Positions 34,807 to 43,005 of a DNA stretch of 64,000 bases are shown piece by piece. A program made the translations under genes and the position numbers. Origin of the DNA: Luteitalea sp. (GTDB taxonomy: Bacteria; Acidobacteriota; Vicinamibacteria; Vicinamibacterales; Vicinamibacteraceae); NCBI GenBank assembly GCA_009377605.1, contig WHTT01000006.1, forward strand, positions 1-64,000, given 5' to 3'. Numbering within the stretch: the first letter of the stretch is position 1; each line of letters opens with the position of its first letter. A model generated the notes under the pieces. It was not told the DNA's origin and ran no database searches. It worked only from the letters and a program-made list of their open reading frames with translations.

Positions 34807-34835
34807 TTGATAATGGAAAAACTTATCAGTGTCAA
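34807..34835 (-). promoter_or_regulatory. Promoter of the GMC dehydrogenase operon with overlapping dyad
   Basis: On the minus strand TTGACA (34835-34830), a 17-base spacer and TATCAA (34812-34807). The dyad TGATAA (34808-34813) / TTATCA (34823-34828) with nine bases between covers the -10 box and the adjoining spacer, the usual position of a repressor site. Confidence 0.6.
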
Positions 34836-34915
34836 GCTGTGATGAGCGGGGGCTGAAAATCCCCGATTGGCGGCCCTCAACGGCCGCCCGCGAACCGGCA
34901 TGGAACCGCCTGCTG

Positions 34916-34945
34916 TTGACACCTCAGTTTTTCTGTCTTCATACT
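34916..34945 (+). promoter_or_regulatory. Promoter of the bicupin/aldehyde dehydrogenase operon
   Basis: TTGACA (34916-34921), an 18-base spacer and CATACT (34940-34945), 19 bases before the ATG at 34965. No operator palindrome of the kinds found elsewhere in the window is visible here. Confidence 0.5.
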
Positions 34946-34964
34946 CTCGGGCGAGGATTCAGGC

Positions 34965-35768
34965 ATGATGGACAAGCCACCGGAAGTCAAGGCCGCCCAC
35001 CTCCTGCGGGCGGAAGATTGGCAGTTCGAATACCGGCAGAAGTGCACGCCACAGACATCCAATCTGCAGTTGCTGACCTACGGCGTCTACCGCATCGCCG
35101 GGCGTGTGACCAGCGACGAGCTGTACCATCGGCGCGATGAAGCCATTTTGTTCTGCCTGGCCGGCGGACAGCGCGTGCAGGTGGAGGATCGAACGTTTGA
35201 GCTGAAGCACTACGACACGCTGTACGTCCCGCTCGCCACGCCATACCGGATCACGAACGACACTGACGAGCCGGGCGTGCTCGCCGTCTGCCGTGCGCCT
35301 GCAGTCAACCGACACGTGCCGTCGCACGCCGTCTGGGAGCGGGTTCACGCCGATGAGGCGCGCATCCGTCACCTCGACGGCAAGGATGTGTTCCTGATGT
35401 TCGATGTGAGCGAGGCAGGCGACCGCCTCTTGGCCGGCTACACGATCTATCAGCCGCACACGCGCGCCTGGCCGCCCCACAACCACACCGATCAGGAAGA
35501 GATCTACCTCTTCACGAAGGGCCGCGGTTCCATGGAGGTCTACGCGGACGAGAAGACCAAGACGTTCGTGCACAGCGTCAAGGCGCTCGACGCGGCAACG
35601 ATCCCGCTGCTCAACTACCATCCCGTCTTCAGTCAAGACGAGGAACTGCACTTCATCTGGTGCCTGGCCGGCGAGCGGTATTGGATCGGCGACAAGCACC
35701 GCGAGTTCATGGACGCGTCTGTCGACGAGCTCACCACTGGCGCACCCTCCACCCCAAACGGCTTATGA
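34965..35768 (+). CDS. Bicupin sugar-acid isomerase-like protein (KduI/IolB type)
   Basis: 267 residues with two cupin halves. The second half has the metal-binding pattern WPPHNHTDQEEIYLFTKGRG, giving His-x-His and Glu ligands, followed by a later His in LNYHPVFSQDEELHFIW. The first half (GQRVQVEDRTFELKHYDTLYVP) has lost clear ligands. KduI and IolB of this shape isomerise 5-dehydro-4-deoxy-glucuronate or 5-deoxy-glucuronate; sequence inspection cannot separate them from cupin isomerases with other substrates. The gene heads an operon with an aldehyde dehydrogenase (ATGA overlap), an MFS carrier and a Gfo/Idh oxidoreductase, so it belongs to a carbohydrate or sugar-acid breakdown route. Confidence 0.75.
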   Translation: MMDKPPEVKAAHLLRAEDWQFEYRQKCTPQTSNLQLLTYGVYRIAGRVTSDELYHRRDEAILFCLAGGQRVQVEDRTFELKHYDTLYVPLATPYRITNDTDEPGVLAVCRAPAVNRHVPSHAVWERVHADEARIRHLDGKDVFLMFDVSEAGDRLLAGYTIYQPHTRAWPPHNHTDQEEIYLFTKGRGSMEVYADEKTKTFVHSVKALDAATIPLLNYHPVFSQDEELHFIWCLAGERYWIGDKHREFMDASVDELTTGAPSTPNGL

Positions 35769-37207
35769 CTGACGTACGCAACGACACCGTTCACGCGCTC
35801 TATCTGGACGGCCGATGGCATCATGGCGGGCAGCCGCTGTCGGTCACCAATCCGGCGACCTCGGAGGTCTTCGCGCGGGTGGCCACCGTGGACCGCACCG
35901 GCGTTCGAGAGGCCATCGACGGCGCGGCAGCCGCCTGGCCTGGCTGGCGGGCGCTCTCGGGCAAGGAGCGTGGAGCCTTGCTCCACCGCATCGCTGGCGT
36001 GATCGCACGGCGTGCCGACGAGATCGCCCACACGATCACGCTCGAGAACGGCAAGCCGCTCGCCCAAGCTCGCGCCGAGGTGGGCATGACAGTCGACCAT
36101 CTCCAATGGTTCGCCGAGGAGGCACGGCGCGCGTATGGACGCGTTGTCCCGCCCCAAGCGACGGGCAAGCGACACCTCGTCATCCAGCAGCCGATCGGCG
36201 TCGTCGGCGCGATTGCCCCCTGGAACTTCCCGCTGGTGCTCGCGGTGCGCAAGGTGGCGCCCGCCCTGGCTGCGGGATGTCCCGTCGTGTTGAAGCCAGC
36301 CGCCGCAACACCGTTGTCCGCCGTCCACTTCGCAGAGGCGGCTCATGAAGCGCGCCTTCCTGCCGGCGTGTTTCAGTTGGTCGCGGGAAGCTCTCGGGAG
36401 ATCGCCGCCGAGATGTTCGCTCATCCCGCCTGCCGCAAGATTACGTTCACGGGCTCGACGGAGGTGGGACGCGACCTCATACGCCTCGCTGCCGACCGCG
36501 TGGCGAAGCTCTCGCTCGAGCTCGGTGGAAATGCTCCGGTGATCGTCTTCGATGACGCCGATCTCGACCAGGCGATCAACGGAGCGCTCGTTACCAAGTT
36601 CCGAAACACGGGCCAGTCCTGCATTGCTGCGAATCGGATCTATGTGCAGCGTGGCCTGTTCGACAGCTTCGTGGCGGGGTTCACGGAGAAGACCAAGTCG
36701 CTCGCGATCGGCAACGGTCTGGACGATGGTGTGGAGATCGGGCCGCTGCGTGACGCCACCGCGGTCGACGCTGCGCTCGCCTATGTCGAGGATGCACGCC
36801 GGCTGGGCGCCACAGTGCTGTGCGGCGGCAAGCCGGTCGACGGCCCGGGCTACTTCTTCGAGCCCACCGTGCTGGTCGACGTCGGCGAATCGGCACGTTG
36901 TCTCAGCGAAGAAGCGTTCGCGCCAATCGCGCCAATCCTGCCGTTCGACGATGAGGCGGAGGTCATTGAGCGCGCCAACCGCACGCGCTATGGCCTTGCG
37001 GCCTACCTGTTCACGACCAACCTCGGGCGTGCGTGGCGTGTCGCGGAGGCACTCGAGGCTGGGACCGTCGGCGTCAACGATGCCGTACCGACCACGAGCC
37101 AGTGCCCGTTTGGTGGCGTAAAGGAAAGCGGCGTCGGGCGAGAGCTCGGAAGCGAAGGGCTCGAAGCGTTTCTGGAAACCAAGCACATCGCGTTTGCAGG
37201 CATTTAG
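35765..37207 (+). CDS. NAD(P)-dependent aldehyde dehydrogenase (GabD-like)
   Basis: 480 residues from the ATG at 35765, which overlaps the cupin stop as ATGA. Family motifs are intact: GAIAPWNFPL, FTGSTEVGRDL, LELGGNAPVIV with general base Glu252, and GQSCIAANR with catalytic Cys286, followed by EEAFAPIAPI and CPFGGVKESGVGRELG. It resembles succinate-semialdehyde or related short-chain aldehyde dehydrogenases. In sugar-acid pathways such enzymes oxidise ketoglutarate semialdehyde; sulfolactaldehyde dehydrogenases also belong to this superfamily. The substrate is therefore open. Cytoplasmic. Confidence 0.88.
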   Translation: MTDVRNDTVHALYLDGRWHHGGQPLSVTNPATSEVFARVATVDRTGVREAIDGAAAAWPGWRALSGKERGALLHRIAGVIARRADEIAHTITLENGKPLAQARAEVGMTVDHLQWFAEEARRAYGRVVPPQATGKRHLVIQQPIGVVGAIAPWNFPLVLAVRKVAPALAAGCPVVLKPAAATPLSAVHFAEAAHEARLPAGVFQLVAGSSREIAAEMFAHPACRKITFTGSTEVGRDLIRLAADRVAKLSLELGGNAPVIVFDDADLDQAINGALVTKFRNTGQSCIAANRIYVQRGLFDSFVAGFTEKTKSLAIGNGLDDGVEIGPLRDATAVDAALAYVEDARRLGATVLCGGKPVDGPGYFFEPTVLVDVGESARCLSEEAFAPIAPILPFDDEAEVIERANRTRYGLAAYLFTTNLGRAWRVAEALEAGTVGVNDAVPTTSQCPFGGVKESGVGRELGSEGLEAFLETKHIAFAGI

Positions 37208-37285
37208 GAGAGCTTTGGCAACCCGTACACGACGATGGGCGAAGGCCTCTTCCAGCAGGCGTGGGACCAGACTCCGGAATCATAG
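37208..37285 (+). pseudogene. Short 3' remnant of an unrecognised gene
   Basis: Between the aldehyde dehydrogenase stop and the MFS start a 24-codon stretch reads SFGNPYTTMGEGLFQQAWDQ and then stops (37283-37285). It is protein-like and uninterrupted but has no start. It looks like the end of a gene whose body was deleted from the operon. Confidence 0.4.
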
Positions 37286-37291
37286 AGGGTC

Positions 37292-38818
37292 ATGGAGAGG
37301 GAGCCACGCACGGTGAGCGCGGCGGTATCGGCCGAGGCAGAGCATGCTGCGCCTTGGTACCACGGTGTCACCCGGTATCAGTGGCTCGTGCTCGTCGTCG
37401 CGTCGCTTGGCTGGATGTTCGACGCGTTCGAGGGGCAGATCTTCGTGGCCGCCATGACCGAGGCGATGCCGTCACTCGTGCCCGCGAGAACCTCCTCGGG
37501 ACAAATCGGCCTGTACAACAACATCGCGCTTGGCGCCTTCCTGCTGGGTGGCGCACTTGGCGGCGTGCTGTTCGGCGTGCTCAGCGATCGCATCGGGCGG
37601 AAGCGGACCCTCTCGTTGACAATCGCGTTCTATTCCTTCTTCACCTGTCTCTCGGCAATATCGCAGGAGTGGTGGCATCTGGCCGCGTTCCGGTTCCTCG
37701 TGGCGCTCGGGGTCGGAGGAGAATGGGCGGTCGCCAGTGCGCTGGTGGCCGAGGTATTCCCGGCACGTGCACGGGCGCACGCCGGGGGGATCTTCCACGC
37801 CACGAGTGTCCTCGGAACCTATCTGGCCGTGGCGGCAGGTGTCTTCCTGATCGGCAACCCGGCGCTCTACGCATGGTCGCGCCAGGTCGGGAGTGGTTGG
37901 GTGGGTCAGTACGTCGATCCAGAAACGCTGCCCTGGCGAATTGGATTTGCGGTAGGTGTCGTACCGGCGCTGTTGATCATTTGGATCCGCAGGAGTATTC
38001 GCGAGCCTGAGACCTGGCAAGCGGCTCGAGCGCGGGCGCACAGCGAGCCGAGTCAGAAGATGGGAGCCCTGGCCGATCTGTTTCGTGGCGAGCTGATACG
38101 CCCCTCTCTCGTCGGCGTATCGCTGGCCGGGATCGGCCTCGCCACGTTCTGGGGCACGCACATCTACGGCAAGAACGCGCTGCGGCTCGTGGTCGAGCAG
38201 CAATATGTCGAGGCAGCCACGACTGGAGTCTCCGCTGGCGGCGGTCCGAGCGCCACCGCCCAGCAAAGCAACGGGCCCGCCGCCAACGCCGCTCGGAGCG
38301 CATTGACCGACCACGAGCGCCAGCGTCTCCTCGAGCGGCATGCGACTGCCCTGAAGCGATGGGAGATGCTCGGGATGTTCCTCGTCACGACCGGCGGCGG
38401 TCTCGGGCTGGTTGCCTTCGGGCCGATCTCCCAACGCACTGGCCGCCGCAGCGCTTTTTTCTTCTACCATCTCGGTGCCGTGGCGAGCGCGCTGCTCGTC
38501 TTCCAGGGCCTCGACGATGTCAGCACGTTGGTGGTGGCGCTTCCCGTCTTTGGATTCCTCACGCTGGGCATGCATGCCGGCTACGCCATCTACTTTCCAG
38601 AGCTCTACCCAACGCGCCTCCGCGGCACCGGTACCGGGTTTTGTTTCAACGCGGGCCGCATGCTTGCCGCCCCGGTGCTGCTCGTCGTGGGCTGGATGCA
38701 GGCCGGTCTGGGCTTTTCACTGACGAGTATCTCTTCATGGCTCAGCCTCCTATTCCTCCTGGGCATCGTCGTCTTGATCTTCGCCCCTGAGACGAGAGGG
38801 AGAGAGCTCAGGGACTGA
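37292..38818 (+). CDS. Major facilitator superfamily transporter
   Basis: 508 residues with about twelve hydrophobic helices. The MFS loop 2-3 signature is FGVLSDRIGRKRTLS, and WMFDAFEGQIF in helix 1 recalls the sialic-acid/aromatic-acid carrier (SHS/AAHS) branch. A central insertion rich in Ser, Ala and Gly (AATTGVSAGGGPSATAQQ) lies in the region between the two halves. It most likely imports an organic acid or sugar-derived substrate through the inner membrane, supplying the surrounding dehydrogenases. It is two bases upstream of the Gfo/Idh gene, clearly in one operon. Confidence 0.85.
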   Translation: MEREPRTVSAAVSAEAEHAAPWYHGVTRYQWLVLVVASLGWMFDAFEGQIFVAAMTEAMPSLVPARTSSGQIGLYNNIALGAFLLGGALGGVLFGVLSDRIGRKRTLSLTIAFYSFFTCLSAISQEWWHLAAFRFLVALGVGGEWAVASALVAEVFPARARAHAGGIFHATSVLGTYLAVAAGVFLIGNPALYAWSRQVGSGWVGQYVDPETLPWRIGFAVGVVPALLIIWIRRSIREPETWQAARARAHSEPSQKMGALADLFRGELIRPSLVGVSLAGIGLATFWGTHIYGKNALRLVVEQQYVEAATTGVSAGGGPSATAQQSNGPAANAARSALTDHERQRLLERHATALKRWEMLGMFLVTTGGGLGLVAFGPISQRTGRRSAFFFYHLGAVASALLVFQGLDDVSTLVVALPVFGFLTLGMHAGYAIYFPELYPTRLRGTGTGFCFNAGRMLAAPVLLVVGWMQAGLGFSLTSISSWLSLLFLLGIVVLIFAPETRGRELRD

Positions 38819-38819
38819 C

Positions 38820-39887
38820 ATGTCACATTCATCACCAGTACGATTCGGATTGATTGGCTTCGGTGCCTGGGGTCGGTGTCACGCAGAGGCAATCGCGCAC
38901 TCAGACGAGGCGCAGCTCGTCGCGATCGCTGGTCGCTCGGAGGCCAGCTGCAAAGCGGCCCGTGAGGCATTCCCGAGTGCCACCGTGGTCTCGGATTATC
39001 GTGAGCTGCTGGCTCGGACCGACGTCGAAATCGTCGCTGTCGTCCTGCCAACGTATCTGCACCACGAGGTGGCTTCTGCCGTGCTGTCGGCAGGAAAACA
39101 TCTGTTGCTCGAGAAGCCGATGGCCGCGTCGCTCCAACAGTGCGACGACCTCATCGCGCTGGCGAAGCCACATGATCGGTTGCTGGCGATCGGGCACGAG
39201 TTTCGGCTGTCATCCCTGTGGGGGAAGGTGAAGGAGATGGTCGATGCCGGATACGTCGGCGAGCCGCGATACGTGCTGGTGGAGCTCTCGCGCAACCCGT
39301 ATCGACAGGGCGCGAGTGGCTGGCGCTACGACATCGATCGCGTTGGCAGCTGGATTCTCGAGGAGCCGATCCATTTCTTCGATCTGGCGCGCTGGTATCT
39401 GCGCGCGGCAGGCGAGCCGGAGAGCGTCTATGCGGCCGCGAGCTCACGCCAGCCTGGTCACCCGGAGCTCCAGGACAACTTCAGCGCGATCGTGCACTTT
39501 CCGAAGGGTGCCTACGCCGTCATCTCGCAGACACTGGCCGCGTTCGAGCATCATCAAACGGTCAAGGTGACCGGGACGAAGGGCGCGCTGTGGGCGAGTT
39601 GGAGCGGTGCCATGGATCGCACGCGACATCCCACGTTTTCGTTGAAGGGGTTCGACGGCGAGAACGTGCAGGAGATCCCAATCGAGAAGATCACCGGCGA
39701 AGTGTTCGAGCTCGAAGACCAGGTCGCGATGCTCGTCCGCACGATCCGAGAGGGAGCGCCGCTCTCGGTAGGGGGAGAGGATGGCCGGTCGTCGGTTGGG
39801 TTGTGCCTGGCCGCGGCAACGTCGGTGCGCCAGGGGCGGGCCGTGGAGCTCAACCTCCAAGTCGGATCGACGCCGTCGAGCTGGTGA
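38820..39887 (+). CDS. Gfo/Idh/MocA-family NAD(P)-dependent oxidoreductase
   Basis: 355 residues. The N-terminal Rossmann fold starts VRFGLIGFGAWGRCHAEA, then VVLPTYLHHEVASAVLSAGKHLLLEKPMA carries the conserved EKP motif. The C-terminal domain has GSWILEEPIHFFDLARWYL with the catalytic-region His. Family members oxidise or reduce sugars, inositols and related polyols. It ends the bicupin-ALDH-MFS operon. The actual substrate is unknown. Confidence 0.87.
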   Translation: MSHSSPVRFGLIGFGAWGRCHAEAIAHSDEAQLVAIAGRSEASCKAAREAFPSATVVSDYRELLARTDVEIVAVVLPTYLHHEVASAVLSAGKHLLLEKPMAASLQQCDDLIALAKPHDRLLAIGHEFRLSSLWGKVKEMVDAGYVGEPRYVLVELSRNPYRQGASGWRYDIDRVGSWILEEPIHFFDLARWYLRAAGEPESVYAAASSRQPGHPELQDNFSAIVHFPKGAYAVISQTLAAFEHHQTVKVTGTKGALWASWSGAMDRTRHPTFSLKGFDGENVQEIPIEKITGEVFELEDQVAMLVRTIREGAPLSVGGEDGRSSVGLCLAAATSVRQGRAVELNLQVGSTPSSW

Positions 39888-39961
39888 AGTGTGTCGCGCA
39901 CTGACCGCGCTACGAGACCGTTACTAATTCAGCGGTTACAGGCCGCAGGTCTACGGGAGAT

Positions 39962-40548
39962 CTACAGGCGTTTGACCTCGACGTTGCCAAACGTGACGTC
40001 GGAGTGGTGAACGACGAGTAGCAGCGAGCCCGACTGTAGATCCTGCGCGCCATCGACGCTGACCAGTCAATCGTGTAAGGCAAAGGCCACACGCGGCCCG
40101 GCGTGTAATGGGCGCGAACGCTCGACGAGAGCGTCCCGCCACCCTGCAACCTTGCTCGAATGACGACGTCATTTGCTCCGTTGAGCAGATCGCTGCGTTC
40201 AATCTCGATGTTGAAGTCGCCCGGCCGAGCCAGCCGACGAAGGTCAACGCCCATCGAGAGCGCCTTGACTGATGCGCCGTTGAGCGAATACGACAACGAC
40301 TCGACCTCGTCATGACGCGCGATCGACCCGAGGATATTGATGCGCGGCTGTGAGTTGCCCAGCCGGCCGAAGTGTTGCTCTTGGCCGTACCATACGTTGA
40401 TCGCTGGACTCAGGCTCTGTGAACCCAGTGCCCCCACAGCCAACGTGAAGGACGCGACGCAAATCGCGGTGAGTAATCGGCAGCGATGGTCCTTCGCGCT
40501 TCTCTGTCTCTTGGCAACGGCCGTGGTATCCGCCCTCACAACACCCAT
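39962..40548 (-). pseudogene. LamG/DUF1080-type exported protein with central deletion
   Basis: The start at 40548 is followed by a signal peptide (LLTAICVASFTLAVGALG). An Ig-like domain comes next (INVWYGQEQHFGRLGNSQ to ANDVVIRARL) and ends in VWPLPYTIDWS, which in intact relatives is followed by ~150 residues of a laminin-G/concanavalin-like domain. Here the next credible sequence, in a different frame, is SGSLLLVVHHSDVTFGNVEV and a stop at 39962, i.e. the last strand of that domain. So the domain's body is deleted and the join is out of frame. It follows the VCBS-repeat gene by 19 bases and was probably its operon partner. Confidence 0.72.
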
Positions 40549-40567
40549 CTCTCGTGTGAAGGCCGTC

Positions 40568-41848
40568 CTACTGTGTCCGTTGCGCCCGGCCGTTATCGTT
40601 ACGCCAGACGTGGAGGTCCTTGAAGCCGAAGTAGGCGATACTCACGATGTCCAGATCGCCGTCACCATCGAAGTCCGCCGCCAACGCGCCCTTATGACTT
40701 TCCTTGCCCTCGTCGATCAGGTGCTCGTTCCACGAGGTGCCGCGATTGACGTTCTCATAAATGACGAGGCGAAGGCGGTCCTTCGTTTCGCCGATGACGA
40801 TGTCAGGTGAGCCGTCGTTGTTCATGTCGGCAACGGAAAGGCTGTCCAGACCGTTGTAGCCGCGACCAACGTCGTGGCGCGCCCACTCTTCTTTGAGGGG
40901 ATCGGCGGGCGCTTCGAACCAAAAGATGTGGCTGTCCTCGTTTTCCGAGTCAGTGGCGACCACATCGAGCCGTCCATCGCCGTTGACGTCGGTCGCTTCC
41001 AGCATCTTCGCCGCGTTGACGGTGTTGCCGATGGAATGCCTGACCCAGTTGGCCGAACCGTCAGCGGGGTTGCGCCACCACTCGACTTGCGGCAGCTTGA
41101 TACCGACGCCGAGCACGAGATCCAGGTGGCCGTCACCGTCAATGTCGCCGATGCCGATGCCCTTCTGCTCATCGTGCTCCGTCTGGGTGATTTTCATGAT
41201 GGGCCAGCTCCCCGCCTCGGGCTTGTCTGGTATCTGCAGCAGATGCGTACCGCCGCCAGCGGAAAGAATAATGTCCGGCCGTTTGTTGCCAGGAACGATG
41301 TGCGCCAGCTTGATCGTGCGCCCATTCCCATGCCCGACAGCCGGCATTTGAGCGACCACCTTGGCGGACCAGGACTCGCCTTCAGGGTCTTCGGCATGCA
41401 GCCAGACGATATTGGGCAACGCCTGCGCGAGGATGTCGCGGGCCGGGCCGTTGCCATCGACACTGAAGAGAAGCCCCGCATCGAGGCGCCTGCCGCTCTC
41501 GGGCCCGGCCTCGGGGTCGCTGGGCAACGTCACACGTGGCCAAGGCGCCTTGGTCATGTCCGCGCCGGGATTGCGATAGAAGTAGGGGCCCGACGCGACG
41601 TCCAACCAGCCGTCGCCGTTCGAATCGGCGACTCCGATGCCGAAATCGCCCCTCTCTTTTCCAGTTGACGGCTCGCGGCTGTCGTCGGCGTGGATGTAGG
41701 TCCACTTGTCGAGGCCGACCCTCGGCTCGGTGCGGCTGGGCTGCACAGCAGACGCAAGCGTTGCTCCGGCCGTAAGCGCGAAGGTAAGCAGTTGCCTGCG
41801 CCGTAAGGCTGTCGCGGCGCTATGGGTGGTCGTTGGAGACTTTGCCAT
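40568..41848 (-). CDS. Exported FG-GAP/VCBS-repeat protein
   Basis: 426 residues. A Tat-like N-terminus (RRRQLLTFALTAGATLASA) precedes about six FG-GAP/VCBS repeats with calcium-binding-like loops (ADSNGDGWLDVAS, GDIDGDGHLDLVL, TDVNGDGRLDVVA, ADMNNDGSPDIVI, ADFDGDGDLDIVS). Between them are segments such as NPADGSANWVRHSIG that recur in this type of propeller. It likely forms a seven-bladed beta-propeller at the cell surface or periplasm. No ASPIC/UnbV domain is present, unlike the CRTAC1 proteins at 1354 and 9309. It is divergent from the AraC-type gene, which may regulate it. Confidence 0.85.
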   Translation of the reverse strand: MAKSPTTTHSAATALRRRQLLTFALTAGATLASAVQPSRTEPRVGLDKWTYIHADDSREPSTGKERGDFGIGVADSNGDGWLDVASGPYFYRNPGADMTKAPWPRVTLPSDPEAGPESGRRLDAGLLFSVDGNGPARDILAQALPNIVWLHAEDPEGESWSAKVVAQMPAVGHGNGRTIKLAHIVPGNKRPDIILSAGGGTHLLQIPDKPEAGSWPIMKITQTEHDEQKGIGIGDIDGDGHLDLVLGVGIKLPQVEWWRNPADGSANWVRHSIGNTVNAAKMLEATDVNGDGRLDVVATDSENEDSHIFWFEAPADPLKEEWARHDVGRGYNGLDSLSVADMNNDGSPDIVIGETKDRLRLVIYENVNRGTSWNEHLIDEGKESHKGALAADFDGDGDLDIVSIAYFGFKDLHVWRNDNGRAQRTQ

Positions 41849-42075
41849 CGGTCTTCATCGTGTGAGCCACATCCCTCGAGCGCCCTCGCGGAGCACCAGT
41901 ATTGAGTGGCGGACGCCATCCTCGTCATCGTGAAACAGGCCATAACTGTTAACAGGCCAAGAGGATGCATGTCGTTAGCACCGCCGGAAAAACCTGTCGC
42001 CGGCGCGGAAGGTCTGCGCCGAGGCGTGCTAACCTTACGAATCGCACACGCTCATCTGTTGCCTTCATCGTCCCA

Positions 42076-42906
42076 ATGTCTTCCGAACCCGCCATTGTGT
42101 CGATGCGGTGTCTCGCGGCGGAGCCCGGTGCAACCTACGACTGGCATGATCACCCGTTCTACGAGTTCACCTTCCTCTCCGATGACGAGGCGACGGTCGG
42201 CTATGCCGACAGGATGCGGCCGGCTCGGCCCGGTGCACTGCTCTTCTATCACTGTCGCGAGCGACACGCGGGCTGGAGCGGTGCCGACCAGCGGCCACAT
42301 TTCTGGGTCGTCCACTTCACGGCGCCGGAAGCTCTCCTGGACGACTTCCCTTCCCTCCACGTCGCCGATCCAGAGCGCCGCCACTGGAATCTGTTGCCGG
42401 AGCACGGTGAAGCGTTTCGTTGGATGTTTCTTCAGATCCTCAGCGAGCGCACCCGCCGGGCGCCACATCAGACCGCGGCCGAGGCAGCCTGGCTCCGCCT
42501 GCTGCTGATTAACGTGCATCGCTGGACCACCAAAGAGGCGTTCGCTCCGCTGACACCAGGCCACCTGAATCCCGACCTGCTGAAAATCTGGCACCTCGTC
42601 AACGCGTGCGTCGGCGAGCCCGCGGAGTTCCAGCAGCGTATCCACGAACTGCCAAATTACGATTCACTGCGCCACGGCTTCAAGCGCGCGTTCGGCTGTT
42701 CCCCACGCGAGATGATGCTGCGCCTGCGCATCCAGCACGCGAAGAATCTGCTCCTCGAGTCCAACCTCAGCATCAAGGAAATCGCCTACCGATCCGGTTA
42801 TCAGCGACAGCACGAGTTCACGCGTGCGTTTCGCCAACACACCGGCGTTCCGCCGACCACGTGGCGCGAGCAACCCGTCGCGCGGTCGTCCACGCAGGCG
42901 AAATGA
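42076..42906 (+). CDS. AraC-family transcriptional regulator
   Basis: 276 residues from the ATG at 42076; an open extension to 41965 is Arg-rich and not family-like. The N-terminal cupin-type effector domain is GATYDWHDHPFYEFTFLSDD and PGALLFYHCRERHAG. The C-terminal double helix-turn-helix includes FKRAFGCSPREMMLRLRIQH, NLSIKEIAYRSGY and HEFTRAFRQHTGVPPTTWRE, matching the AraC/XylS signature. It likely senses a sugar through the cupin domain. Targets probably include the divergent VCBS gene or the following zinc alcohol dehydrogenase gene. Confidence 0.87.
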   Translation: MSSEPAIVSMRCLAAEPGATYDWHDHPFYEFTFLSDDEATVGYADRMRPARPGALLFYHCRERHAGWSGADQRPHFWVVHFTAPEALLDDFPSLHVADPERRHWNLLPEHGEAFRWMFLQILSERTRRAPHQTAAEAAWLRLLLINVHRWTTKEAFAPLTPGHLNPDLLKIWHLVNACVGEPAEFQQRIHELPNYDSLRHGFKRAFGCSPREMMLRLRIQHAKNLLLESNLSIKEIAYRSGYQRQHEFTRAFRQHTGVPPTTWREQPVARSSTQAK

Positions 42907-43005
42907 CGTTCCATACCTGCTAAAGACGCCCGCCCCCTGGCGCAATCTATACTTCGAGGGCTGTGATGGCCCGCGAACTCAGGCCGTTGTGATCTGCGCC
43001 GACCG

